DNA of 64,000 nucleotides from Haladaptatus litoreus (GTDB lineage Archaea; Halobacteriota; Halobacteria; Halobacteriales; Haladaptataceae). The notes below the pieces were generated by a model. The model had not been told where the DNA came from, did not search any database, and was given only the letters and a program-made list of their open reading frames with translations. This document shows, piece after piece, positions 1-8,726 of the stretch (position 1 is the stretch's first letter; the number at the start of each line of letters is the position of its first letter). The translations under genes were made by a program, and so were the position numbers. Location of the stretch: positions 1,674,001-1,738,000 of the forward strand of contig NZ_FTNO01000001.1 of the NCBI RefSeq assembly GCF_900156425.1. The letters run 5' to 3'.

Positions 1-158
1 AACTGCGAGACGTACCACCCGAGGAGGAGATACAGCGCCGCGAGGACGAGTTCGGTGACGATGACGGGGTCAGCAGACCTTCGTCCAAGCACCTCCCACC
101 CGCCGACCTCTCCAAACCATTGGAGCACTCCGGCGAGTCTGTCTTCGAGCGTCGGCAT
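1..158 (-). CDS. Hypothetical membrane protein, 3' end beyond the window
   Basis: This reading frame starts at an ATG (complement of 156-158) and runs off the left edge, so only the first 52 residues are visible. They begin MPTLEDRLAGVLQWFGEVGG and end in a hydrophobic stretch (roughly residues 33-50) that looks like the first membrane segment. A TATA-like box reading GTTTTACTT on the minus strand lies at 182-190, about 28 bp before the start, which fits a leaderless haloarchaeal promoter and supports this start. The gene is divergent from the PAC2-family gene. I do not recognise the family, and no function can be given from the visible part. Confidence 0.55.
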   Translation of the reverse strand, partial: MPTLEDRLAGVLQWFGEVGGWEVLGRRSADPVIVTELVLAALYLLLGWYVSQ

Positions 159-288
159 GACTCGTGCCTCTCACTCGGACAAGTAAAACCCGCCTATTTC
201 CGGATTTGACGTATCTCTGGGGCGATGGAAGCCGGAGCGACCGGACGACGGGAGTACGAACTAAGACCCACCGCGTCGAACACGATGC

Positions 289-1035
289 ATGTCTTGGGAA
301 TCGCACCCGCCAAGTGCATCGTTCGAAATCACCGCCGACGAGGAGCCGAACGAAACCCTGCTCGTTGGGCTTTCGGAGTTCGGACTCGCCGGACTAACCG
401 CGGTCGAATATCTGGTCGAACACCTTTCCCTCGAAGAGACTGGCCACGTCACCGCCGAGCAGTTGCCCACCATCACACCGTTCGAAAACGGCAAGCCACG
501 CCATCACACGAGGCTGTTTTCCCGGCCAGACCTCGACGTGACCGTCCTCGTCGGCGAACTGTTCGTTCCCGTCTGGGCCGCCGGGTCGTTCGCAAACGCC
601 ATCCTCGATTGGACGGGCGACAACGGCGTCGAGGAAATCGCGGTTCTCTCCGGTGTACCCGTGCCCCACGGCCCAGACGAGCATCGCGTCTTCTACATCG
701 CAACCGAAGACTATCGCCAGAATCGACTCGCCGGCACCGACGTTCCGGGGATGGGCCGTGGCTTCCTCGATGGTGTGAACGCCACGCTGGTCAGGCGCGG
801 CATGGACACCCACCTCGAAGCTGGCGTGTTCGTCACGCCGGTTCACGCCCAGACGCCGGACGTGGAGGCCGCACTGCGACTCACCGAAACCATCGCCGAC
901 GTGTACGACCTGTCGGTCGACACCGGCCCGCTCGAAGCCTTCGCCGAGGAAGTCGGCGAATACTATGCCGAACTCGCGGCCCGCGTCGAATCCGCCCGCG
1001 AATCGGACAGGCCTGACGACCGGATGTACATGTAA
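289..1035 (+). CDS. PAC2-family protein (proteasome assembly chaperone-like)
   Basis: This 248-residue acidic protein matches the archaeal PAC2 family, whose eukaryotic members help assemble the proteasome core. The archaeal members are uncharacterised or only loosely tied to proteasome or ATP-grasp functions. The recognisable family features are the N-terminal run LLVGLSEFGLAGLTAVEYLV (residues about 24-43), the central VLVGELFVPVWAAGSFANAI segment and the later glycine-rich PGMGRGFLDGVNATLVRRGM region. The start is the ATG at 289; an ATG at 285 is in another frame. The stop codon is followed at once by a strong hairpin that is copy 1 of a repeat family described separately and may act as a terminator. 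The family call is good, but the molecular role is inferred. Confidence 0.82.
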   Translation: MSWESHPPSASFEITADEEPNETLLVGLSEFGLAGLTAVEYLVEHLSLEETGHVTAEQLPTITPFENGKPRHHTRLFSRPDLDVTVLVGELFVPVWAAGSFANAILDWTGDNGVEEIAVLSGVPVPHGPDEHRVFYIATEDYRQNRLAGTDVPGMGRGFLDGVNATLVRRGMDTHLEAGVFVTPVHAQTPDVEAALRLTETIADVYDLSVDTGPLEAFAEEVGEYYAELAARVESARESDRPDDRMYM

Positions 1036-1119
1036 ATACCATCTTTTTATTGCGAGGGTCGCAAACCGCGCGACCCTCGATAAAAATCTGGACCAAAAGC
1101 ACGGCGTCACCTCCTCCGT
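1036..1119 (+). repeat. Modular hairpin element, copy 1 (after the PAC2 gene)
   Basis: Directly after the stop codon lies a two-part stem. TTTTTAT (1044-1050) pairs with ATAAAAA (1080-1086), and GAGGGTCGC (1054-1062) pairs with GCGACCCTC (1070-1078). The conserved box CTGGACCAAAAGCAC follows at 1088-1102, and a CCTCCTCC tract lies just beyond it. The same order (T-rich arm, variable stem, A-rich arm, box, CCTCC tract) recurs at 1487-1590 in inverted orientation and directly after cdc48 at 22787-22853. The stems differ in sequence but keep base pairing. It may be a terminator or a structured 3' untranslated RNA. Confidence 0.75.
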
Positions 1120-1501
1120 CGCGTCGAAAACTCGCGGTGCTCGTTTTCTCGCTCCGTCGAAGGTTCCTTGGCCCGCTCGCTTCGCTCGCGGAGAGTATTC
1201 TCGTCTCGCTGAAAAGCAGGCCAGCTATCGCTCCCACCGGAAGAGCAGAGCTCCTCCATGCTCTTGTTCACTCCTCTGTCACTCACGAGAACTGCGGTCG
1301 CTAGCGCGGGACAACCAGCAACGCGAGCGATAGACAGTGACACAGCAACTAGAGGTCAAGACTACACAACCACCAAAATCTGAAATCGACACAACCGCCT
1401 GCGGCTAGCAGTTCACCGCGAGCGAGGAACGAAGTGACGAGTGAGCGGGCCGACGACCGAGCGGAGCAACGCGAAGCGAGGGAGGAGTGCTTTTGGTCCA
1501 G
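1088..1501. repeat. 414-bp segment bounded by a perfect 15-bp inverted repeat
   Basis: CTGGACCAAAAGCAC at 1088-1102 is the exact reverse complement of 1487-1501, so hairpin copies 1 and 2 face each other. The enclosed stretch has no convincing gene. Its open frames are short and full of Arg, Ser and Pro, and it contains repetitive GAGCGAAGCGAG-type words. It may be a non-autonomous mobile element or two independent insertions of the hairpin element. Apart from this inverted pair and the TrmB promoter at its right end, I see nothing in the 1036-1620 gap. Confidence 0.6.
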
Positions 1502-1590
1502 CTTTTACAGGGAGCCAGCAGGCGTGACGACGGCGGTTGTCGTCACGCCTGCCTGCGACCGTCGTAAAAGGTGGAGGCGAAAAGGTGGTA
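1487..1590 (-). repeat. Modular hairpin element, copy 2 (upstream of trmB-like gene)
   Basis: The box GTGCTTTTGGTCCAG (1487-1501) is followed by CTTTTAC (1502-1508), which pairs with GTAAAAG (1564-1570). Inside lies a 12-bp perfect stem, AGGCGTGACGAC (1520-1531) with GTCGTCACGCCT (1539-1550), with a 7-nt loop. In the orientation used by copies 1 and 3 this copy reads on the minus strand. It is not directly behind a minus-strand gene; it sits just before the promoter of the TrmB-like gene. Confidence 0.75.
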
Positions 1591-1620
1591 CTATAGGCCT
1601 CCGTTTGTTTGCTTTGGGTA

Positions 1621-2682
1621 ATGGCCTCCGACGACCTCTATCTGACGCTCGAACGAGTCGGAGAACGGTTCAATCTCGGGGAGTACGAAATCGACGCATA
1701 CCTCACAGTGCTCGAACACGGACGACTGACTGCGAGCCAAATCGCAGACCACACGGACATCCCGCAACCGCGGGTGTACGACACCGTCCGCAGTTTGAGC
1801 GACCGGGGACTGGTCGAACTTCGTGAATCCCGACCGATGAAAGTCATCGCAATCGACCCCGAAGAGGCGTTCTCCGACGTGCAGTCGTCGCTCGACGACA
1901 TGATAACGAACCTCGAAGCGCGCTACACCGCGCCGACGCGAGACACGGAAGCCGTCTCGCTCGTCAAATCGCGCTCGACCATCCTTCGCTATCTCGAAGA
2001 CGTTATCGATAACGCCGAGTACGAAGTCGCGCTGTCGTTGACGCCTGACCTACTCGTCCGGTTCAAAGACGACCTGAAAAACGCAATCGACTCCGGCGTG
2101 AGCATCGAACTGCTCGTCACGCCCGCCTCGGAAGCGCCCGATCCGGAGGAGTTCGACTACGAATCCGTGGCGACGACCGCCCGTGCACGACGCGGAATCA
2201 CCACGCCCGTCATCGCGGTGGCGGACGGCGAGTATTCCATGTACGCCACGCAGGACGCCCTGCGCGACGACCGCGACCGCTACGGCGTCATCTTCAACCG
2301 CTCGGCGCTTGGCTTCCTCGTCTCCGGCTTTTTCGGCACCGTCCTCTGGACGACTGCGGAACGAACCCTCTCGACCGACGGCGACGGGCGAACGTTCCCC
2401 CGACGCTACGCTTCCATCCGTCGCTGTGTGAAAGAGATTCAAGGGATGGAGGGCGACTTCTACGCGACCATCAAAGGCCGGGACATAGAAAGCGGCGCGG
2501 AACGGGTCATCCGCGGTAAAGTCGTCGGCTTCTCCTTCGAAGGCGGCGAGCGAGTCGCCGGAATGTCGGTCGAAACGGAGAGCGGCGTCGTTACGGTGGG
2601 TGGGCAGGTCGCCGCACTAGAGGACATCGAAGCGCACGAAATCCGAATCGGCACCGACGAACCGCCCGCCTACGAGCGGTAG
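1621..2682 (+). CDS. TrmB-family sugar-responsive transcriptional regulator
   Basis: This is a 353-residue TrmB-type regulator. An N-terminal winged helix spans about residues 15-80, with [20 protein letters not shown] as the recognition region, followed by the coiled linker and the C-terminal TrmB effector domain that binds sugars in characterised members. An in-frame TTG at 1609 is less likely than the ATG at 1621, because a TATA-like CTATAGG at 1591-1597 lies about 27 bp before the ATG. TrmB proteins control sugar transport and central carbon genes in archaea. The ABC sugar transporter operon 2.6 kb downstream is the obvious candidate target, but I found no convincing TrmB palindrome there. 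The effector sugar cannot be read from the sequence. Confidence 0.88.
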   Translation: MASDDLYLTLERVGERFNLGEYEIDAYLTVLEHGRLTASQIADHTDIPQPRVYDTVRSLSDRGLVELRESRPMKVIAIDPEEAFSDVQSSLDDMITNLEARYTAPTRDTEAVSLVKSRSTILRYLEDVIDNAEYEVALSLTPDLLVRFKDDLKNAIDSGVSIELLVTPASEAPDPEEFDYESVATTARARRGITTPVIAVADGEYSMYATQDALRDDRDRYGVIFNRSALGFLVSGFFGTVLWTTAERTLSTDGDGRTFPRRYASIRRCVKEIQGMEGDFYATIKGRDIESGAERVIRGKVVGFSFEGGERVAGMSVETESGVVTVGGQVAALEDIEAHEIRIGTDEPPAYER

Positions 2683-2697
2683 ATGACAGAGTGAAAG

Positions 2698-3501
2698 CTA
2701 AAAGGTAAAGACGTGCTGGCGGCAGGCCGGACACGCAAGCACTTCGTCCGGCGGCGACAGCGGACTGGTGCCCGTACCGCTGCCACAGCACCGGCTGGCG
2801 GTGGTTTCTTCGAGTCGTTCGTCACAGTCCGGACAGTCGTAGAGGAACGCCCGCAGTGCCGACGCGGATTGCGTCCGAACGTCTCGGTCGATGCCGTAAT
2901 CGGCCAGCGCGCGCACTCCCGCGACCTCGGCGATTGCGACCGGGCGGGAAAGCCACTGTTCGGTTTCGGGGCCGCCGGCCGAGACGACGACCCAATCGCC
3001 GTTTTCGATCACTTCCACCACTGCTTTGTCAGGCGCGACTTTTCGGACGTGCTTTTCGAGGTCGCTATCCCTGGCATGTTCCATCTCCTGTCGCCAGTCC
3101 GCGCGGAAGTTTTCGTCCAAATGGAGCGTTTCGCCGACGGCGTGGATGACGCCCGAATCGAGGAGGGTTTCCATCGCCCGTTCGCCCGACACCTCGTTCG
3201 AATCGCCCGCGAGCGACCCGGCTTCGGTCGGTTGTCGGTTCGATTGGTGGGATTCGAACCCGAGACGCTCGGCCAGACGAGGGGCGACGTGCGGCGTCCC
3301 CGGAATGAAGTAGCCACGAAGGGCGATTGCGGAACCGCCGACGAGTCCGACTATCGAGGCGAGTCCGAGACGACGCGAACGCGTTTTCGGGAACACTGCT
3401 ATCACTGCGCACGCGAGAAGAAGGAGGATGGTGTTCAGTACGGTACACGGCCAACACCGGTTTTCGCCCGTGTACTCCGGCTTTCGGAGTCGTTCCAGCA
3501 T
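2698..3501 (-). CDS. Conserved haloarchaeal membrane protein with C-terminal zinc ribbon
   Basis: This 267-residue protein converges on the TrmB-like gene. Two hydrophobic helices near the N-terminus (about residues 22-40 and 47-66) are preceded by a CWPC pair. A mostly soluble middle region of about 150 residues follows. The C-terminus carries CPDC, a paired CC and CPAC, which together look like a zinc ribbon (about residues 218-262). Such proteins occur across haloarchaea without a known function. The start MLERLRKPEYTGENRCWPCT is the first Met of the open frame and gives a sensible cytosolic N-terminus. I do not recognise a named domain. Confidence 0.7.
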   Translation of the reverse strand: MLERLRKPEYTGENRCWPCTVLNTILLLLACAVIAVFPKTRSRRLGLASIVGLVGGSAIALRGYFIPGTPHVAPRLAERLGFESHQSNRQPTEAGSLAGDSNEVSGERAMETLLDSGVIHAVGETLHLDENFRADWRQEMEHARDSDLEKHVRKVAPDKAVVEVIENGDWVVVSAGGPETEQWLSRPVAIAEVAGVRALADYGIDRDVRTQSASALRAFLYDCPDCDERLEETTASRCCGSGTGTSPLSPPDEVLACPACRQHVFTF

Positions 3502-3593
3502 TGACGAGTGGTTGGTGGGCCGCTCGTTTCAGTGTTCGGGCGATTAAGTGTTTGACTATTTTTGAATTCTTAGCGTGATTTTCTCGCTGTGCA

Positions 3594-3902
3594 GGTAGCA
3601 AGTCACGACTGCACTGAAACCGCCACGGCCCCGCCACCGCAGTCTCCCCACTCCTCCCCGCCAGCGCGGAGGTGCGCTTGCGGTTCGCTTCGCTCACCGT
3701 TCGCGCGAACGCGCTGGCGCACCCTTCCGGCTGGTCAATCGAGCGATGTGGCGCGTGCTGGTGCGAACCGGAGGGCATCTCGCCCGACGGTTCGGACTGA
3801 TAGTGCGCGAGGGACGACTAAGCGACTGAAAGGAGCGAAGGAGTCGGTTGGGGAGGCGTGTGGGCGGCTGCGGTTTTCATTGGAGTCGGGAACTGCTATC
3901 AA
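3594..3902. repeat. Long inverted-end intergenic repeat, copy A
   Basis: The gap 3502-4064 holds no gene. It carries a 309-bp element whose two ends are imperfect inverted repeats (GGTAGCAAGTCACGACT at the left and the complement of GACTCC...TGCTATC at the right). Motifs shared with copy B include a 29-bp identical block at 3641-3669, GCGAACGCGCTGGCGCA at 3705-3721, GCGAGGGACGA at 3807-3817 and GAGTCGGTTGGGGAGG at 3841-3856. GCCAGCGCG (3660-3668) and CGCGCTGGC (3710-3718) can pair to make an internal stem. The layout suggests a MITE-like element or a large structured RNA. Confidence 0.75.
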
Positions 3903-4064
3903 CTTGTTCGAAACTAGATCGTCCCAGAAATAGTATTTCTTGTCGCGGTGCGGTTTCAGTGGCGTCGGCAACGTCGGCGGGAATCCACACTATTTGATGA
4001 CAATCGAATCACGCCGGCCGCCCACAGCCCTTTATCCAACCCTACAGAACCAATCTAGCGAACC

Positions 4065-5051
4065 ATGACCGAAATGGAGTACACGAAACTCGGCGACACC
4101 GGCCTCGACGTCTCGCGCCTCTGTCTCGGCTGTATGAACTTCGGGAGCAGTCAGCCGTGGATGATGAACGACGAGGAAGCAAGTCTGGAACTACTCGACG
4201 ACGCGCTGGAGATGGGCATCAACTTCCTCGACACAGCAAACGTCTACTCACGGGGTGAAAGCGAGGAAATCGTCGGCAAAGCAATCGAGGGACGAAACCG
4301 CGACGAACTCGTCATTGCGACGAAAGTGTTCGGGAAGATGGGCGACTATCCGAACGGACAGGGCCTCTCCCGAAAGCATATTCTCGACCAAGCGGAGGCC
4401 AGCCTCGACCGACTGGGAACCGACTACATCGACCTCTACCAAATCCATCGCTGGGACGACGAGACACCAATCAAAGAGACGCTGTCCGCGCTGGACTACC
4501 TCGTGGAGACGGGCAAAGTTCGCTACATCGGGGCGAGTTCGATGGCGGCGTGGCAGTTCGCAAAAGCCCTCTCCGAGAGCGACCTGCAAGAGTACGAGCG
4601 GTTTACCTGCATGCAACCCGAGTACAACCTCGTAGACCGCCACGAGGAAGAAAATATTTTGCCCGTCTGTGAATCGGAGGGCGTCGGCGTCATTCCGTGG
4701 TCGCCGCTCGCGGGCGGGTTTTTGACCGGGAAGTACGACCGCGGAGAGGAACCGACCGAGGGGCGGGCGACGGAGGACGACCACACCGAAGCGCGGTTCA
4801 CCGACGAAAACTGGGCCGTCTTGGACGAGGTTCGCACCATCGCCGAGGAGAAGGGTGTGACGCCAGCGCAGGTGAGTCTGGCGTGGTTGCTTCACAAACC
4901 CGTCGTGGATTCGCCGATTATCGGCCCGCGAACCGAAGAGCATCTGGAGGAGAACGTGGCGTCACTCGATGTCGCACTCTCCGATTCCGAACTGGAACGA
5001 CTCGAATCGCCGAAATCACCGGTCTGGTCGCGGGAAATCGCCGGATTGTAA
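4065..5051 (+). CDS. Aldo/keto reductase
   Basis: This 328-residue protein is a member of the aldo/keto reductase superfamily, which reduces aldehydes and ketones or oxidises sugars with NAD(P)H. The family signature is complete. The catalytic Asp and Tyr lie in FLDTANVYSRGESEE (about residues 54-68), Lys in VIATKVFG, and His in YQIHRWDDE. The C-terminal nucleotide-binding segment reads PIIGPRTEEHLEENV. A TATA-like CTTTATCC at 4029-4036 sits about 30 bp upstream of the ATG. It lies between the TrmB-like regulator and the ABC transporter operon, so a role in the metabolism of the imported sugar is plausible but inferred. The substrate is not predictable. Confidence 0.9.
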   Translation: MTEMEYTKLGDTGLDVSRLCLGCMNFGSSQPWMMNDEEASLELLDDALEMGINFLDTANVYSRGESEEIVGKAIEGRNRDELVIATKVFGKMGDYPNGQGLSRKHILDQAEASLDRLGTDYIDLYQIHRWDDETPIKETLSALDYLVETGKVRYIGASSMAAWQFAKALSESDLQEYERFTCMQPEYNLVDRHEEENILPVCESEGVGVIPWSPLAGGFLTGKYDRGEEPTEGRATEDDHTEARFTDENWAVLDEVRTIAEEKGVTPAQVSLAWLLHKPVVDSPIIGPRTEEHLEENVASLDVALSDSELERLESPKSPVWSREIAGL

Positions 5052-5277
5052 CCGATAACTTCTGCGATTCGAGGAAACGAAGCCGAGCGAAAAATGTACT
5101 AGTGCGTGACTGTGTCAGCAACGAATAACACGGTCACCGCCGTTTTTTCGGGTGGTTATCCGCTAAACTGATAGCGTTCGGCCATAAATAGTTTTACTCA
5201 TCATCTACTCAATCCGCACGAAAGTGATAGTTCGTGGTCGGAAAAGATAACAACGCAAGTAGTCAATCGCACCAAAG

Positions 5278-5285
5278 TTATAAAT
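5278..5285 (+). promoter_or_regulatory. TATA box of the sugar ABC transporter operon
   Basis: TTATAAAT is centred about 28 bp before the ATG at 5310, the usual spacing for a leaderless haloarchaeal transcript. Upstream, TACTC occurs twice (5195-5199 and 5206-5210), spaced by about one helical turn. It matches one half of the published halobacterial TrmB motif, but as a direct repeat rather than a palindrome, so it is only a weak regulatory hint. Confidence 0.6.
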
Positions 5286-5309
5286 GCAATCCTTCCGTCC
5301 TACAACCGT

Positions 5310-6779
5310 ATGGTTGGTGTTAGCGAGGGTGATGACCGTCGTCGGCGAGATGGCGTTTCACGACGGAAGTTCGTGAAGGCCGTCGGGGCATCCGGTGCCG
5401 CCGCGGGTCTTGCTGGCTGTACTGGACGGGGGAGCAGTACCAACCCCAACGTGGTACAGTGGGCCGCCGACGACGACGTCAGAACCAACAAAGATGCGAT
5501 AGAAACCGCACTGCACGAAGCAGGACTCGACGAGAACATCAGGCTCGAAGTTCTCGCGGGGAACGAACAAACTGGTGCTCGCCAGTCCCAATACCAACGG
5601 TGGCTGTCCGCGAACCTCGAAGAACCCGACCTGTTGCTCGTAGACAGCGGGTGGGCGATTCCGTTCATCGCGCGCCGCCAACTGCTCAATTTGAGCGATA
5701 ACATGGCGAGCGAGGCACTCAATAAAGTCAACAACGATTACTTTCAGGGGAGCGTCACCACCGGCAAATCGACTGACGGTGACCTCTACGCTATCCCGCT
5801 GTTTTCCGACTTCGGAACGATACAGTATCGGAAGGATTTGGTACGGCAGTCTGGTTTCAATCCGGATCAGGAAAACTGGGCGACGGAGGGGATTTCGTGG
5901 AAGAAATTTTCACGAGTTACGAAGAAAGTCCTCCAGGACAATCAGAACATCGATTACGGATTTACCTTCCAAGCGAGCAACTACGAGGGCTTGTCCTGCT
6001 GTGACTTCAACGAGTTCATGACCAGTTGGGGAGGGACGTACTTCGGCAGTGTCGACAACCTGCTCGGCCCAGTTGGGGAGCGACCGGTTACCTTGGATTC
6101 ACAGAACGTCATCGACTCTATCAAGATGATTCGAACGTTCATCCACGGGAACAACGCCCCGAATACGTTGAACGACTTCGAGGGCGGTATCGCCCCACGG
6201 GCCGTTCTGAGCTGGATTGAGGAAACGTCGCGCGCGCCGTTCAGCAACGGAAACGCGGTCATGCACCGCAATTGGCCGTACTCCATCAACATCAACGGAG
6301 CCCCGAAATCGGAAGGCGGCTTCGGCGAAGACCTCGGCGTCATGCCGATTCCGTATGGCGTCAAGAAAGGACAGGTGAACAAACAGGGACTCGGCGGCGT
6401 CGCCTCCGCCCTCGGTGGGTGGAACGTCGCCATCAACCCGAACACCAAAAAGCAGGACAAGGCGTTACAGGTTCTCGAAGCGATGACGTCGGAGAGTTTC
6501 AAGCTCAAACTGTTCGAAATCATCGGCTGGATTCCGCCCGAGCCAGACCTGCTCGAAACACAGCGAGCGAGAGACGTGCCCATCATGGGCCGCTACGTCG
6601 ATACGCTGAAAGTCGCGGGACAGAACGCACTTCCGCGCCCCGTGTCGGTCGTCTGGCCCCAAGAATCTGGGAAGATTTCCCAGAGCGTTTTCGCGGCGTA
6701 CGCGGGCGACCAGTCCCCACAACAGGCGATGTCCACGTTGAACAGCCAAATAACGGAAATCGAGGAGTACAACAAGTAG
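5310..6779 (+). CDS. Sugar ABC transporter, substrate-binding lipoprotein
   Basis: This 489-residue protein is the extracellular solute-binding component of a carbohydrate uptake (CUT1-like) ABC transporter. Its N-terminus carries a twin-arginine signal (SRRKFVKAVGASGAAAGLAGC) with the lipobox Cys at residue 37, so it is exported folded and anchored to the membrane by lipid. The mature part has the periplasmic-binding-protein type 1 layout, with YAIPLFSDFGTIQYRKDLV and a long C-terminal lobe containing LGGWNVAINPNTKKQDKALQ. It is the first gene of an operon with two permeases, an ATPase and a small membrane protein, and is preceded by a good TATA box. The ligand is probably a mono- or disaccharide; which one is unknown. 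Confidence 0.93.
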   Translation: MVGVSEGDDRRRRDGVSRRKFVKAVGASGAAAGLAGCTGRGSSTNPNVVQWAADDDVRTNKDAIETALHEAGLDENIRLEVLAGNEQTGARQSQYQRWLSANLEEPDLLLVDSGWAIPFIARRQLLNLSDNMASEALNKVNNDYFQGSVTTGKSTDGDLYAIPLFSDFGTIQYRKDLVRQSGFNPDQENWATEGISWKKFSRVTKKVLQDNQNIDYGFTFQASNYEGLSCCDFNEFMTSWGGTYFGSVDNLLGPVGERPVTLDSQNVIDSIKMIRTFIHGNNAPNTLNDFEGGIAPRAVLSWIEETSRAPFSNGNAVMHRNWPYSININGAPKSEGGFGEDLGVMPIPYGVKKGQVNKQGLGGVASALGGWNVAINPNTKKQDKALQVLEAMTSESFKLKLFEIIGWIPPEPDLLETQRARDVPIMGRYVDTLKVAGQNALPRPVSVVWPQESGKISQSVFAAYAGDQSPQQAMSTLNSQITEIEEYNK

Positions 6780-6791
6780 AGGTAGCAAAGA

Positions 6792-7772
6792 ATGTCAACC
6801 GAACAAGCGAGCGACAAACGACAAGAAAAGTCAGGAGCGTACGCTGGCGCGGTCAGATGGATAGAGAACTTGAGCGAAACGCAGTTCGCCTACCTGCTGT
6901 TGATGCCCGCGCTGTTATTGCTCGGCGTCATCGCGTTCTGGCCACTGCTAAGCACGTTCGAGATGTCCCTCCGTGCCGACAGCCTCCGCGGCGCATCGCA
7001 AGTCGGGGAGTTCGTCGGCCTCCAGAACTACACCGACCTGTTGGCCGGAAAGCTGGACACGGTGGCACTGCCACAACCGTTCATCGACTTCAGCCAACCG
7101 TTCAAAAGCGCGCTCATCGTGACGTTCATCTTCACGATAGCAAGCGTCCTCGTCGAGACGATTATCGGCTTCGGACAGGCACTCGTTCTCGACCAAGACT
7201 TCCGTGGGCGACGCTGGGTGCGCGTGGCAATCATCATCCCGTGGGCGGTTCCAATCGTCATTCAGGGGATGATTTTCTACCTGATGTTCCAACCGGGCAT
7301 CGGGTTCGGTGCGAACCTCACCGAGATGATTGGGCTAACCAGCACGCCGCTGGCCAACAGCAGTTCCGCGCTGGGTATCATCATCCTCGCGGACATTTGG
7401 AAGACGACGGCGTTCATGGCGTTGCTCATCCTCGCCGGACTCCAGAGTATCGACCGGAGCCTCTACGACGTGGCGAAGGTCGCGGGCGCGTCGAAATGGC
7501 AGCAGTTCCGGATGATTACCCTGCCGCTCGTGCTTCCGACGGTGCTCGTCGCACTGCTGTTCCGCACCATCGCTGCGATGCGGGTGTACGGACTCATCGA
7601 AACCGTCTCCGGCTGTACGACGGTTCCGTCGCTGTCCTGTCTGGTCGTCACGACGTTCAGTACGCGACGATACGGCACCGCGGCGGCAGTCGCGTTCGTC
7701 ACGGCGGCGATTATCGGAATTGTGGTGTCGATATACATCGTGAAATTCCGCGACTCACAGGGAGGCTTCTGA
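6792..7772 (+). CDS. Sugar ABC transporter permease (MalF-like)
   Basis: This 326-residue protein is the first membrane subunit of the transporter. About six hydrophobic segments are visible, starting with FAYLLLMPALLLLGVIAFWP. The cytoplasmic EAA loop that docks on the ATPase reads DVAKVAGASKWQQFRMITLP (about residues 228-247). It starts 12 bp after the binding-protein stop and its stop codon abuts the start of the second permease, so translation is likely coupled. The N-terminal 30 residues are polar, with no extra domain. Confidence 0.93.
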   Translation: MSTEQASDKRQEKSGAYAGAVRWIENLSETQFAYLLLMPALLLLGVIAFWPLLSTFEMSLRADSLRGASQVGEFVGLQNYTDLLAGKLDTVALPQPFIDFSQPFKSALIVTFIFTIASVLVETIIGFGQALVLDQDFRGRRWVRVAIIIPWAVPIVIQGMIFYLMFQPGIGFGANLTEMIGLTSTPLANSSSALGIIILADIWKTTAFMALLILAGLQSIDRSLYDVAKVAGASKWQQFRMITLPLVLPTVLVALLFRTIAAMRVYGLIETVSGCTTVPSLSCLVVTTFSTRRYGTAAAVAFVTAAIIGIVVSIYIVKFRDSQGGF

Positions 7773-8720
7773 ATGGCACAAACAGAACAAACACAAACCG
7801 ACGGTCGGCAGCAGGCAGAGACGACGCAAGGGCCGTTCCAGCGATGGGTGCAGGGGTCGATTCAGGATCCGGAACGAACCTATCAGGCGATGTTTTACGT
7901 GGTGACGATTTTCTTCCTGTTCACCACGCTGTTCCCGTTCTACTGGCTCCTCGTGCTGGCACTGACGCCGCGTGAGTCGATTATAAACGTCTGGTTCCTC
8001 CCGAAAGGATTCAACCCTGGCGTATTCATCGAAATCTTCGAGCAGTTACCGTTCCATCTGTACATGTTCAACAGCTTCGTGCTCGCGCTCGTCACCACGG
8101 CAATCGTGTTGGTGTTAGCGAGTCTCGCTGGCTACGTCTTCGGGCGATTGTCGTTCCCGGGACGGGGCGCGCTGATGTTGCTCATCCTCGCTATCTCGTA
8201 CTTCCCGCCAGCGGCGTTCCTGCTGCCGCTGTTCCGGTTATTCACGGGGAACGTCGAGATATTCGGCCTTAGCAGTCCGATGCTGTACAACACGCCGGGC
8301 GCGATGGTGCTTCCGTTCAGCGCGCTGTTCATGCCCCTCTCGATATTCATCCTGACGACGTTCTACGGCCAGATTCCGGACGGCTTGGAGGACGCCGCAC
8401 GAATCGAGGGGACGACGCGACTCGGCGCGCTGTTCCGAGTCATCATCCCGCTGTCCGCACCGGGCGTGGCGACCGCAGGAGTGCTAACGTTTATCTCGGT
8501 GTACAACGAGTTCTTCTTCTCGTTCCTCATGACCAACGGGGAGGTACAGAACTGGGCACCACTGCTGTGGGGTATCCTCGGCTACCAAGGCCAGTACGCG
8601 GAGTTTTACAACCTGATGGCGGCGGCGAGCATCGTGGGCGTCCTGCCCATCGCCATCCTCGTCGTCATCGCACAGGAAAAAATCGTCAGCGGCCTCACCG
8701 CTGGCGCACTGAAGGAGTGA
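7773..8720 (+). CDS. Sugar ABC transporter permease (MalG-like)
   Basis: This is the 315-residue second permease of the transporter. Six membrane spans can be traced, and the EAA motif reads EDAARIEGTTRLGALFRVII (about residues 206-225). The C-terminus ends KIVSGLTAGALKE, typical of the MalG/UgpE branch of CUT1 permeases. The start codon follows the preceding stop with no gap, and a GGAGTGA ribosome-binding-like sequence near its end serves the downstream ATPase. With its partner permease it should form the transmembrane channel. Confidence 0.93.
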   Translation: MAQTEQTQTDGRQQAETTQGPFQRWVQGSIQDPERTYQAMFYVVTIFFLFTTLFPFYWLLVLALTPRESIINVWFLPKGFNPGVFIEIFEQLPFHLYMFNSFVLALVTTAIVLVLASLAGYVFGRLSFPGRGALMLLILAISYFPPAAFLLPLFRLFTGNVEIFGLSSPMLYNTPGAMVLPFSALFMPLSIFILTTFYGQIPDGLEDAARIEGTTRLGALFRVIIPLSAPGVATAGVLTFISVYNEFFFSFLMTNGEVQNWAPLLWGILGYQGQYAEFYNLMAAASIVGVLPIAILVVIAQEKIVSGLTAGALKE

Positions 8721-8726
8721 TACACA

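Noticed and set aside
1050..1608. Short open frames in the gap before the TrmB-like gene (for example 1434-1826)
   Set aside because: Their products are Arg/Ser-rich, unlike acidic haloarchaeal proteins, and they coincide with the inverted repeats.
3240..3270. A tRNA T-arm-like GATTCGAACCC in the minus-strand membrane protein gene
   Set aside because: No acceptor, D or anticodon arm can be formed around it, and it lies in a coding frame.
5195..5210. TACTC direct repeats as TrmB operator sites before the ABC operon
   Set aside because: The published halobacterial motif is an inverted TACT-N7-8-GAGTA. Here the halves are in direct orientation, so I do not call a site.
6272..7975. A 567-codon open frame overlapping the binding protein and permeases
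   Set aside because: It is rich in Arg, His and Gly and lies out of frame with three clear ABC transporter genes.
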